Shown here: positions 8,409-16,491 of the stretch, piece after piece
How the letters are laid out: every line of letters begins with the position of its first letter
Position numbering within the stretch: the stretch's first letter is position 1
The notes under the pieces: model-generated
The model's database searches: none
Told to the model about the DNA's origin: nothing
Seen by the model: the letters and a program-made list of their open reading frames with translations, nothing else
Made by a program: the position numbers and the translations under genes
Source of the DNA: Kiritimatiellaceae bacterium
Lineage (GTDB): Bacteria; Verrucomicrobiota; Kiritimatiellia; Kiritimatiellales; Pontiellaceae
Assembly (NCBI GenBank): GCA_002691095.1
Contig: NZGU01000015.1
Location: forward strand, 54,575 to 71,968
Direction: 5' to 3'
DNA length: 17,394 nt

Positions 8409-11400
8409 ATGGCCATACGCGTAGCCCTAAACCACAAGACTCAATATTTCTACGATCGCCCGGCAACGCTGGGCCCCCAGATGATCCGGCTTCGGCCAAC
8501 CCCGCACTGCCGCACCCCAATCGTGAGCTATTCCCTAAACGTCCTACCGGAAGATCATTTCATCAATTGGCAGCAGGATCCGCAGAACAACTATGTTGCG
8601 CGTTTGCTGATGAATGAACCGACAGAATGTTTTGAGATTGAAGTCGATCTGGTTGCGGAACTCAAACCGATTAACCCCTTCGATTACTTTCTCGAAAAAT
8701 ATGCAGAGCATTACCCTTTTGAATATCCTTCGGTACTTAAACGAGAATTACGCCCCTTCTTTCATAAACAGCGCATGGGGCCTCTGTTCCAAAGTTTTCT
8801 GGAGACCATTGATGTCTCCAAAAAGCAAACCAACGATTTCCTCGCGGAGGTCAACCAGAAGGTTAACCAGCATCTGAACTATTCGTTGCGGATGGATCCG
8901 GGTATTTACACACCGGAGCGAACGCTGAAAGAAGGGACCGGGAGCTGTCGTGATTTTGCATGGCTTCTGGTTCATCTCTTCCGTCGTCTCGGACTCGCGG
9001 CACGATTTGTCTCGGGCTACTCCATTCAGTTGGTCGCGGATGAAAAACCGGTAGATCCAGATGCGCCGGAAGGGGTCACGGAAGATGTTTGCGATCTTCA
9101 TGCTTGGTGCGAGGTGTATCTTCCAGGGGCTGGCTGGGTCGGCCTTGATGCTACCAGCGGCTTGTTCTGCGGCGAGGGGCATATTCCGCTTACCGCTTCG
9201 GCTGACGCTCGGCACGCCTCACCAATTGAAGGCGCCATCAGCCTATGCGATACCACGTTTAACGTGGATATGTCAGTTACGCGAATTCATGAAGACCCCC
9301 GCGTGACCAAGCCCTATACCGACGGTCAGTGGCAATCAATTCTCGAGCTCGGTGATGAAGTGGACAAAAAGCTGAATGCTGGGGATGTTCGGCTTAGCAT
9401 GGGAGGCGAACCCACCTTTGTTTCCGCCAACGATCTGGAAGGTGATGAGTGGAATACCGAAGCCGTCGGCCCCACCAAAAAACCGATGTCGGAAGAGTTG
9501 ATCCGTCGACTACGCACGCGCTTTGCTCCGGGTGGCATGCTCCATTTCGGGCAGGGAAAATGGTATCCCGGCGAACCGCTACCGCGCTGGGCGCTCGGGC
9601 TCTATTGGCGCAAAGACGGCCTGCCTATGTGGGAGCGGGAAGATTTGATGGGGACCGAAGAGAAGGATTATGGGTTTACTCATAAAGACGCGCAGGAACT
9701 TTCCGAAGAGCTTGCTCGGCAGCTGGGTGTTGATCGGAAATATATCAACCCGGCCTACGAAGATCCGGTAAAATATGCGCTTCGCGAACGGGAATTGCCC
9801 GTTAATGTGGATCTATTGGACAGTAAGCTGGATGATCCGCAAGAGCGCGAACAGTTGCTTCGGGTGTTTAACCGCGGCCTAAATAATCCGGTCGGATTTG
9901 TCCTGCCTCTGGAAAAACAGTCTTGGGGCTGGCAGAGCGGACTCTGGATGCTGCGCGGAAAACAGCTCTATCTCGTTCCGGGCGATTCGCCACTCGGGCT
10001 GCGCCTTCCGTTGGAAAGTCTGCCATGGGCAAAACAGGAGGATCTGGATCCAACGATTCCTCCGGACCCGTCCTGGCGACCGCCGCCACTTCCGGGTCGC
10101 CGCTCCGTGGTGGTGGCACAGCACCCAGAAGATGGCCGAAAACTTCCTGACCTTGGAAAAAATTCGGTCGAAGAAATGGTGGATGAACCCTTGCCACGCC
10201 ATGATGTGCTCCCGGAACCCGGAGAGTCTGCAGAATGGGTCATTCGTACTGCACTTTGCGTGGAAGCACGCGATGGAAGACTCCATATTTTTATGCCACC
10301 GACCTATACGATTGAGGACTATCTGGACCTGCTGAATGCCGTGGAAAATGCGGCGGCAGTTTTGGGTAAACCGGTTTTAATAGAAGGGTATACGCCGCCC
10401 CATGATCCACGCATTGACTACATGAAAGTTACACCGGATCCGGGGGTGATCGAGGTCAACATTCAACCCGCTTATTCTTGGCGCGAAATGGTAAAGAATA
10501 CCACGGTGCTGTATGAAGAAGCTCGGCTCACATTGGTGCGGACCGATAAATTTCAGGTCGATGGAAAACACACCGGAACGGGTGGGGGAAACCATGTGGT
10601 GGTCGGGGGTGCCACACCAGCGGATTCACCATTCCTTCGGCGGCCGGATGTACTGAAATCCCTCATCGGTTTCTGGCTGAATCATCCTTCGCTCAGTTAT
10701 CTGTTTAGCGGTTTATTCATGGGCCCCACCTCGCAGGCCCCGCGTGTGGATGAAGGCCGACCCGATGCTGCCTATGAAATGGAGCTGGCTTTTCGGCAGA
10801 TTCCAAAAATGGGTGATCCCAATATTCCACCGTGGTTGGTCGACCGTGTACTCCGTCATTTGCTCACCGACTTGACAGGGAATACCCACCGTGCAGAGTT
10901 CTGCATTGATAAGCTCTACTCTCCAGACAGCCCGACCGGGCGTTTAGGCCTCGTTGAATTTCGAGGATTTGAAATGCCACCACATGCTCGGATGAGCTTA
11001 ACGCAGCAGTTGTTGATCAGGGCTTTGATTGCCCATTTCTGGGAAAATCCGTACGAAGCCCCCATGACTCGTTGGATCACTCATTTGCATGATCGTTTTT
11101 TGTTGCCGCACTTTGTTCGTGAGGATTTCGGCTATGTAATCGACATCCTGAACGAAGGTGGATTCCCGTTCCAGCAAGATTGGTTTACTACGCATTTTGA
11201 ATTTCGTTTTCCCGTTATTGGAACGGTCGAATATGACGGGGTGAATATTGAGCTGCGCCAGGCGATTGAGCCTTGGCTGGTGCTAGGCGAAGAAGCCGGG
11301 GGCGGCGGAACGGCGCGCTATGTAGACTCTTCGCTGGAGCGCATGCAGATTAACGTATCCGGTTTGATAGAGCAACGCCATGCGATTTCAGTGAACGGTC

Positions 11401-11750
11401 TTGAGCTTCCATTAACTCCGACTGGTGTTCCGGGGGAATATGTTGCCGGGTTGCGGTATCGTGCCTGGCAGCCGCCGAGCTGCTTGCATCCGACTATTCC
11501 GGTTCACGCTCCGCTTGTCTTCGATCTAGTGGATAGGCACAATGATCGTGCCGTTGGAGGATGCACGTATTACGTGAGTCATCCCGGGGGAAGAAGCCAT
11601 GAAAAATTTCCAGTTAATGCACTCGAAGCTGAAACCCGTCGTGGAGAACGGTTTAAACCGTTTGGCCATACGCCTGGACCCCTGCATGTTCGCCGGATTG
11701 AACGAAGTTCGGAATCCCCGATTACGCTCGACCTTCGGCGTCAATACTGA
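8409..11750 (+). CDS. Transglutaminase-like protein fused to DUF2126 putative amidoligase
   Basis: This is a 1113-residue two-part protein. Residues 1-300 are a bacterial transglutaminase-like module: an N-terminal beta region (HKTQYFYDRPATLGPQMIRL) followed by a papain-fold core with Cys180 (GTGSCRDFAW), His231 (DLHAWCEVY) and Asp247 (GLDATSG) as an apparently complete triad. From about residue 310 to the end lies DUF2126, opening with DVRLSMGGEPTF and containing GTGGGNHVVVGG near residue 720 and LVEFRGFEMPPHARM near 847. DUF2126 is described as a putative amidoligase of the glutamine-synthetase fold. One polypeptide could therefore both form and cleave or transfer amide bonds, but no activity is proven for the family as far as I know. 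The start is backed by GGAG at 8396-8399; only four bases separate it from the alpha-E gene. No export signal is visible. The arrangement is typical of this system, and the domain order looks normal. Confidence 0.92.
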   Translation: MAIRVALNHKTQYFYDRPATLGPQMIRLRPTPHCRTPIVSYSLNVLPEDHFINWQQDPQNNYVARLLMNEPTECFEIEVDLVAELKPINPFDYFLEKYAEHYPFEYPSVLKRELRPFFHKQRMGPLFQSFLETIDVSKKQTNDFLAEVNQKVNQHLNYSLRMDPGIYTPERTLKEGTGSCRDFAWLLVHLFRRLGLAARFVSGYSIQLVADEKPVDPDAPEGVTEDVCDLHAWCEVYLPGAGWVGLDATSGLFCGEGHIPLTASADARHASPIEGAISLCDTTFNVDMSVTRIHEDPRVTKPYTDGQWQSILELGDEVDKKLNAGDVRLSMGGEPTFVSANDLEGDEWNTEAVGPTKKPMSEELIRRLRTRFAPGGMLHFGQGKWYPGEPLPRWALGLYWRKDGLPMWEREDLMGTEEKDYGFTHKDAQELSEELARQLGVDRKYINPAYEDPVKYALRERELPVNVDLLDSKLDDPQEREQLLRVFNRGLNNPVGFVLPLEKQSWGWQSGLWMLRGKQLYLVPGDSPLGLRLPLESLPWAKQEDLDPTIPPDPSWRPPPLPGRRSVVVAQHPEDGRKLPDLGKNSVEEMVDEPLPRHDVLPEPGESAEWVIRTALCVEARDGRLHIFMPPTYTIEDYLDLLNAVENAAAVLGKPVLIEGYTPPHDPRIDYMKVTPDPGVIEVNIQPAYSWREMVKNTTVLYEEARLTLVRTDKFQVDGKHTGTGGGNHVVVGGATPADSPFLRRPDVLKSLIGFWLNHPSLSYLFSGLFMGPTSQAPRVDEGRPDAAYEMELAFRQIPKMGDPNIPPWLVDRVLRHLLTDLTGNTHRAEFCIDKLYSPDSPTGRLGLVEFRGFEMPPHARMSLTQQLLIRALIAHFWENPYEAPMTRWITHLHDRFLLPHFVREDFGYVIDILNEGGFPFQQDWFTTHFEFRFPVIGTVEYDGVNIELRQAIEPWLVLGEEAGGGGTARYVDSSLERMQINVSGLIEQRHAISVNGLELPLTPTGVPGEYVAGLRYRAWQPPSCLHPTIPVHAPLVFDLVDRHNDRAVGGCTYYVSHPGGRSHEKFPVNALEAETRRGERFKPFGHTPGPLHVRRIERSSESPITLDLRRQY

Positions 11751-11762
11751 GGTTACTCTCTG

Positions 11763-14285
11763 ATGGATAGTCTGATTAGCCAGTATCTTCCTATTCCCGG
11801 AACCTACTCCGAAATGATCAACCCCGAAGGCAGCGTGCGTTCGCACTGGGAACCCATGATCAAACAGCTGAGTGCCCATGGGGCAGCTAGTATTTCCAAT
11901 CGTTGGAACCACGCGCGGCGGGCCATTCGGCAGAACGGCATCACGTATAACGTCTCTGGCAACGAATCGGATTCTCGCCGACCGTGGGAGCTAGATCCGG
12001 TTCCTATGATGATCGCTCCCGATGAATGGGAGCATATCTCCGAAGGCCTTATCCAGCGCATGCATTTGTTGAATGCGGTGCTGGCTGATAGTTACGGAGA
12101 ACAGACTCTCTTGAAAAAGGGTGTGCTCCCCAGTGAACTGATATTGGCTAACAAGGCTTTTTTGCGATCTTGCTGCCCTATAAAACCGCCCGACGGACAA
12201 TATCTAACTATGCTAGCCGTCGATCTTGCCCGTGCCCCAAACGGAGAAATGCGTGTTGTTAAAGACCGCACACAGACGCCATCCGGTGCGGGGTATGCAT
12301 TGGAAAATCGCCTGATTGTTTCCCGTTCATTTCCGACCATGTATCGTGACTGTAAAATAAAACGGCTTGCCGGTTTCTTTTCCACACTGTGTGATCGCCT
12401 GATGGAGCTATCACCGCGGAAGAAAGATAAACCGCGTATTGTGATCCTAACGCCGGGAATACTCAGCGAATCCTATTTTGAACATGCGTATCTGGCCCGT
12501 TACCTCGGTTTCCCGCTGGTTCAAGGCAATGATTTAACGGTTCGCGATAATCAAGTTTTTCTAAAAACGCTGGGAGGGCTTCGTCAGGTGGATGTGATCC
12601 TACGCCGGCAGAACGACTCGGACTGCGACCCACTGGAACTGGACCCATCGTCCATGCTCGGTATTCCAGGTCTGGTGCAGGCCGCCATTTCTGGCGAAGT
12701 GGTAATTGCCAATTCGCTGGGCAGTGGCTTGGCTGAAACGCCAGCTTTACTCCCGTTTTATCCGATGCTTTGCCGTCATCTCCTGAAGGAGGAGCCCAAA
12801 CTCTGGACGGTGCCCACCTGGTGGTGCGGTCAGAATATGGAAATGAATCAGGTGATTGAAAATCTTGATGATTATGTCATTAAACGGGCGTTTGCGGGAT
12901 CACAAGAACGACCGATATTTCCAAAGTGGTTGCTTCCTGAACAGCGTGAAGAACTGATTAACAGCATTCAGGACGATCCAAAGCGTTACATTGCTCAGGA
13001 AAACACAGCTCTTTCTGCGGCACCCTGCTGGGTGGAGGGACAGCTCGTTCCACGGCACTCCATGATTCGCGCATTTGTGGTTGCCACGAGCGACGGATGG
13101 AAAGTCATGCCGGGTGGACTGGGACGCACGTCATCACAAACCGATTCAACCGTTGTGAGCATGGAGCGGGGGGGCGGCTCCAAAGACATCTGGATTCCGG
13201 CGAAAGATGAAATCAAAAAAATTAGTCTGCTTCCCACTTCTGGAAACGATGTTGAACTTTCTCGAGGTGAAGATAATCTATCTAGTCGCGTGGCGGACAA
13301 TTTGTTCTGGCTTGGGCGCTACATTCAGCGTGCCGAATTGCAAACCCGGATGTTGCGCACCATTCTGCGACGACTGACGGAGGAAACACTGCCCGATGGA
13401 ACGCCGGAACTCACGGAACTCTTGAGAACGCTGGGTGTGATGAACGATCTGCCATCCGAGGACGGTCTCATTGAGAGGCCGGTTGTTGATATGGATCGAA
13501 CCCGGGCATTTATCTGCCATATTATTTTTGATGAGGGACAATCGAATAATCTTTATGCGGCATTGAAAAATGCCAAGAAGATCGGTGCTACGGTGCGCGA
13601 TCGAATCAGCATGGATACGTGGCGTATTCTGGACCGGCTGGATACCGAATTGCAGGGAGCCGCTAGTGAGGATGATCTTACTGATATTGCCGATATGCTG
13701 GACAATCTAATCGTTCTACTGTCGGCTTTTTCTGGACTCGGTTTCGAAAGCATGACGCATGGGTATGCTTGGCGTTTTATGGATATGGGATTCCGGCTGG
13801 AGCGGGCCGTGATGAGTGCCATGGTGATGAAGGAGTTGCTCACATCACCTGATCAATACGAAACTCCTGTTCTGGATGCGATGTTGGAAATCAACAGTAG
13901 TTTGATTACCTACCGCACACGCTATCAAAGTACAGTAGCGATCCTTCCCTTGCTTGATCTGTTGATTGCAGATCATACCAATCCCCGAAGCATAGCCTTC
14001 CAGTTGGAACTGATTAATGAGCACATTCGTGAGCTCTCTCATTTGCCTCGGCTGGGGCAGTTAACCGAACAGATTCAGAGTGAAGAACTCGTCCGGTTTG
14101 TCGAAGATTTTAACCTCTCCATGATCACTGGAATTGATGCCGTAGGTAACCGACCAAACCTGTCGGAATATCTTCAGCGCGTCATTGATATGGTACAGGA
14201 TCTGAGTGTTTTGATTAACGATCGTTATCTTTCGCATGTACAACCCACACACAATCTGTCGTCGCTGCTGGGAGGTAAAGTGTGA
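11763..14285 (+). CDS. Fused circularly permuted ATP-grasp and alpha-E protein (version B)
   Basis: This 840-residue protein joins an ATP-grasp region (about 1-480) to an alpha-E region (about 505-830) in one chain, matching two separate proteins of version A. ATP-grasp landmarks are recognisable: DRTQTPSGAGYALENR (168-183), LTPGILSESYFEHAYLARYLG (split around 229-249), QVDVILRRQND (275-285), VMPGGLGR (448-455) and RGGGSKDIW (469-477). Alpha-E opens with SSRVADNLFWLGRYIQRAE (507-525). Several residues present in version A are replaced: Glu164 by Lys167, Asn166 by Arg169, the Pro and glycine-rich loop after the Lys at 374 by RAFAGSQERPIF, and Asp431 by Met434. Part of this is, as I recall, typical of the fused subfamily, so it may be a different specificity or a non-catalytic subunit. 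TGAGG at 11748-11752 overlaps the upstream stop and serves as a spaced ribosome site. No signal peptide is seen. Confidence 0.9.
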   Translation: MDSLISQYLPIPGTYSEMINPEGSVRSHWEPMIKQLSAHGAASISNRWNHARRAIRQNGITYNVSGNESDSRRPWELDPVPMMIAPDEWEHISEGLIQRMHLLNAVLADSYGEQTLLKKGVLPSELILANKAFLRSCCPIKPPDGQYLTMLAVDLARAPNGEMRVVKDRTQTPSGAGYALENRLIVSRSFPTMYRDCKIKRLAGFFSTLCDRLMELSPRKKDKPRIVILTPGILSESYFEHAYLARYLGFPLVQGNDLTVRDNQVFLKTLGGLRQVDVILRRQNDSDCDPLELDPSSMLGIPGLVQAAISGEVVIANSLGSGLAETPALLPFYPMLCRHLLKEEPKLWTVPTWWCGQNMEMNQVIENLDDYVIKRAFAGSQERPIFPKWLLPEQREELINSIQDDPKRYIAQENTALSAAPCWVEGQLVPRHSMIRAFVVATSDGWKVMPGGLGRTSSQTDSTVVSMERGGGSKDIWIPAKDEIKKISLLPTSGNDVELSRGEDNLSSRVADNLFWLGRYIQRAELQTRMLRTILRRLTEETLPDGTPELTELLRTLGVMNDLPSEDGLIERPVVDMDRTRAFICHIIFDEGQSNNLYAALKNAKKIGATVRDRISMDTWRILDRLDTELQGAASEDDLTDIADMLDNLIVLLSAFSGLGFESMTHGYAWRFMDMGFRLERAVMSAMVMKELLTSPDQYETPVLDAMLEINSSLITYRTRYQSTVAILPLLDLLIADHTNPRSIAFQLELINEHIRELSHLPRLGQLTEQIQSEELVRFVEDFNLSMITGIDAVGNRPNLSEYLQRVIDMVQDLSVLINDRYLSHVQPTHNLSSLLGGKV

Positions 14286-15184
14286 TTTATCAACTTCGCC
14301 ATCGGACTCTATTTGAATATTCTACACCCGTTACTTTTGTCTACAATATGTTCCGGTTGATGCCGCGTGAATTGCCATGGCAGATTGTACAGGAATCAAC
14401 ATTAACAGTTTTTCCTGAGCCCTCCGTGCTTTCAGAACGAATCGACTATTTTGGAAATAACGTGGTCTTCTGTGATATTGAGCAAAAACATGAAGTCATG
14501 CACGTACTCATGGAAAGTGTTATCGACATCCGACCGCGGCCCGTTCCGGTATTGCCGGGTATGTCATGGGATGCGGTTTGTGAACGCCTACGCGGAGCCA
14601 AGACCTCCGAAGGGTTGGATGCTTTTCAATTCTGTTTTGCCTCACCCGGCGTACCGCTTCTACCGGAATCCAAGGCGTATTGCATCCCCTCGTGTAAACC
14701 CGGTCTTTCGGCCCATCAGGTCGCCATTCACCTCATGCAGCGCATTCATACCGATTTCACGTTCGATTCTGCTGCGACTACCGTTTCAACGCCCGTGAAA
14801 GAAGTCCTGAAAAATCGGCGAGGTGTTTGCCAAGATTTTGCGCATTTAATGATCAGTTGTCTCCGCAGTGTCGGAATACCTGCACGTTATATTAGTGGCT
14901 ATATCCAAACCACTCCACCACCCGGGCGGGCACGGCTTGAAGGAGCGGATGCGTCTCATGCTTGGATCGGAGTTTACTGTCCTGTTAATGGCTGGTTGGA
15001 TCTGGATCCGACCAATAATAAAATGGCCGATGAACAGTTTATCACTGTGGCCTGGGGTCGCGATTATCAGGATGTCAGTCCGGTTACCGGGGTCATGTTC
15101 GGCGGCGGGAAACATCAGGTGCGAGCGGAAGTGGATATGATTCCAGAAACAGAACTGCAGCAGGCCCAGCAACAGCAGCAATAA
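14282..15184 (+). CDS. Stand-alone transglutaminase-like protein (version B)
   Basis: This is a 300-residue cytosolic transglutaminase-like cysteine enzyme of the bacterial family with an N-terminal beta domain (MIYQLRHRTLFEYSTPV). The triad is Cys183 in RGVCQDFAHLM, His226 in DASHAWIGVY and Asp242 in WLDLDPTN, so peptidase or amide-transfer chemistry is plausible. The start is GTG at 14282, overlapping the previous stop as GTGA, and is strongly supported by GGAGG at 14271-14275, six bases away. An upstream ATG is not needed. This four-base overlap with the ATP-grasp-alpha-E fusion implies coupled translation of the two version B proteins. The C-terminus ends ELQQAQQQQQ, seven glutamines in the last eight residues, encoded by CAG/CAA codons and not part of the fold. 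Whether the tail is functional, a self-substrate or simple slippage is not known. Confidence 0.92.
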   Translation: MIYQLRHRTLFEYSTPVTFVYNMFRLMPRELPWQIVQESTLTVFPEPSVLSERIDYFGNNVVFCDIEQKHEVMHVLMESVIDIRPRPVPVLPGMSWDAVCERLRGAKTSEGLDAFQFCFASPGVPLLPESKAYCIPSCKPGLSAHQVAIHLMQRIHTDFTFDSAATTVSTPVKEVLKNRRGVCQDFAHLMISCLRSVGIPARYISGYIQTTPPPGRARLEGADASHAWIGVYCPVNGWLDLDPTNNKMADEQFITVAWGRDYQDVSPVTGVMFGGGKHQVRAEVDMIPETELQQAQQQQQ

Positions 15185-15186
15185 AC

Positions 15187-15209
15187 GAATCCCTCTCGAT
15201 AAGGGATTC
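15187..15209 (+). terminator. Candidate terminator hairpin after the ligase cassette
   Basis: GAATCCCT (15187-15194) and AGGGATTC (15202-15209) form a perfect 8-bp stem with a 7-base loop, two bases after the stop codon. The following bases are only partly T-rich (TGTTGCTGG). A second, weaker pairing (GTTGC 15211-15215 with GCAAC 15230-15234) follows, then ATGTTTAAA. It probably ends or attenuates the cassette transcript, and could also protect the mRNA 3' end. Confidence 0.55.
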
Positions 15210-15292
15210 TGTTGCTGGTTATGCTTGCCGCAACATGTTTAAATCACGCTCTTAGAAGAGATAGGATTCATAGACAACAAAGGAAACTCGGA

Positions 15293-16399
15293 ATGAGAAG
15301 CAGCATATCACGAAGTATAATCGCAACGATCGTTTTGACACTCAGCGCACAGGCACAGTTAGAATGGGAGAACGAGGAGTCACTGGAAGCCTACCAGAAT
15401 CGTATTGAATGGTTTGCGAATGCGAATTACGGCATGTTTATTCATTTTGGTCTCTACTCCTGTCTTGGAGGCGAGTGGAAAGGTGAACAGATGGAGTGGT
15501 ATGCGGAGTGGATTCAGGCTACTGCCGACATACCGCGCGAAGAATATGCTGACATTATCCATCGCTTTAATCCGGTTGGATTTGATGCCGAATTGATTGC
15601 TCGCGCGGCAAAAGAGGCGGGCATGACGTATCTGGTCATCACAGCGAAGCATCACGAGGGCTTTTGCTTGTGGGATAGTGCATACACCGAATTTGATATG
15701 GCGAACAGTGCGCTGAGCGGACGAGATTTTCTGGATGAGTTGAGTAAAGCCTGTCGTGCGCAGGGAATTAAATTTTGTCTCTATTACAGCATCATAGACT
15801 GGAATCATCCCTCACAGGAGTCCAATACGGAGGGCGATAAGGCGTTTTCACGCTGGGGGCAGACCGTTATGCGGGAGGGTAGGAAACAGGAGTATATTGA
15901 TTATCAGACGAACCAGATTCTAGAACTCATTCGAACGTATGAACCGGCGATGCTTTGGTTTGATGGGGATTGGGTGAATTGGTGGACGATGGAAGATGGT
16001 ATTGCGTTATACAACATCATCCGCAAAACAGACCCGGATATTATTGTTAACAATCGGGTGGCTAAACGAAAAACGTTCGAACTGGACTTTGTGACACAGG
16101 AACAGAAGCATTTTGATGCCGCATTCCCCAGCCATTGGGAAGGGTGCTATACGATGAATAAATCATGGGGATATAAAAAACATGATCATGAGTGGAAAGA
16201 TGCCGAAACGGTCTATCAAAAGCTTAAGGATATTAACGAAAAGGGTGGGAATCTATTGCTCAATGTCGGACCCGATGGAAACGGTGAAGTTCAGGCGGAG
16301 GCGTATGCTATCTTGAAGGCCACGGCCACACTTCTTGAGGCAGCACCGATTAAGAAAAAAATCCCCATCATTCAGAAGATGCCGGGGATTAAAGAGTGA
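15293..16399 (+). CDS. Exported GH29 alpha-L-fucosidase, short form
   Basis: This is a 368-residue enzyme with a signal peptide (about residues 1-22, ending in LSAQAQ), predicted to remove alpha-L-fucose from glycans outside the cytoplasm. GH29 landmarks are NYGMFIHFGLYS (45-56), TAKHHEGFCLWDS (117-129), LYYSIIDWNHP (163-173), AMLWFDGDW (219-227) with Asp224 as nucleophile, and NLLLNVGPDGNGEV (320-333). Glu270 is a possible acid/base, but that position is variable in the family. The protein stops soon after the barrel, whereas many GH29 enzymes carry a C-terminal beta-sandwich, so it is a short form; no frameshifted remainder is seen downstream. The chosen ATG has AAGGA at 15280-15284 eight bases away. 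An in-frame ATG at 15212 would lack the signal peptide layout and overlap the putative terminator area. With the upstream sulfatases it fits degradation of a fucose-containing sulfated glycan. Confidence 0.9.
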   Translation: MRSSISRSIIATIVLTLSAQAQLEWENEESLEAYQNRIEWFANANYGMFIHFGLYSCLGGEWKGEQMEWYAEWIQATADIPREEYADIIHRFNPVGFDAELIARAAKEAGMTYLVITAKHHEGFCLWDSAYTEFDMANSALSGRDFLDELSKACRAQGIKFCLYYSIIDWNHPSQESNTEGDKAFSRWGQTVMREGRKQEYIDYQTNQILELIRTYEPAMLWFDGDWVNWWTMEDGIALYNIIRKTDPDIIVNNRVAKRKTFELDFVTQEQKHFDAAFPSHWEGCYTMNKSWGYKKHDHEWKDAETVYQKLKDINEKGGNLLLNVGPDGNGEVQAEAYAILKATATLLEAAPIKKKIPIIQKMPGIKE

Positions 16400-16491
16400 T
16401 AATGAAAGTGAAAGGATTTGGTTCCTGTGGGGATTAACCTGTCTAGTTGGATCAATTGTGTTATAGGTTAAGAAATTAATGGAGATTAGAT

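Noticed and set aside
9868..10335. Several overlapping open frames on both strands
   Set aside because: They shadow the GC-rich Pro/Gly/Arg part of the DUF2126 gene, show low-complexity translations and no ribosome sites.
15212..15292. Upstream ATG for the GH29 gene
   Set aside because: It has no ribosome site and would bury the signal peptide; ATG at 15293 has AAGGA at a good distance.
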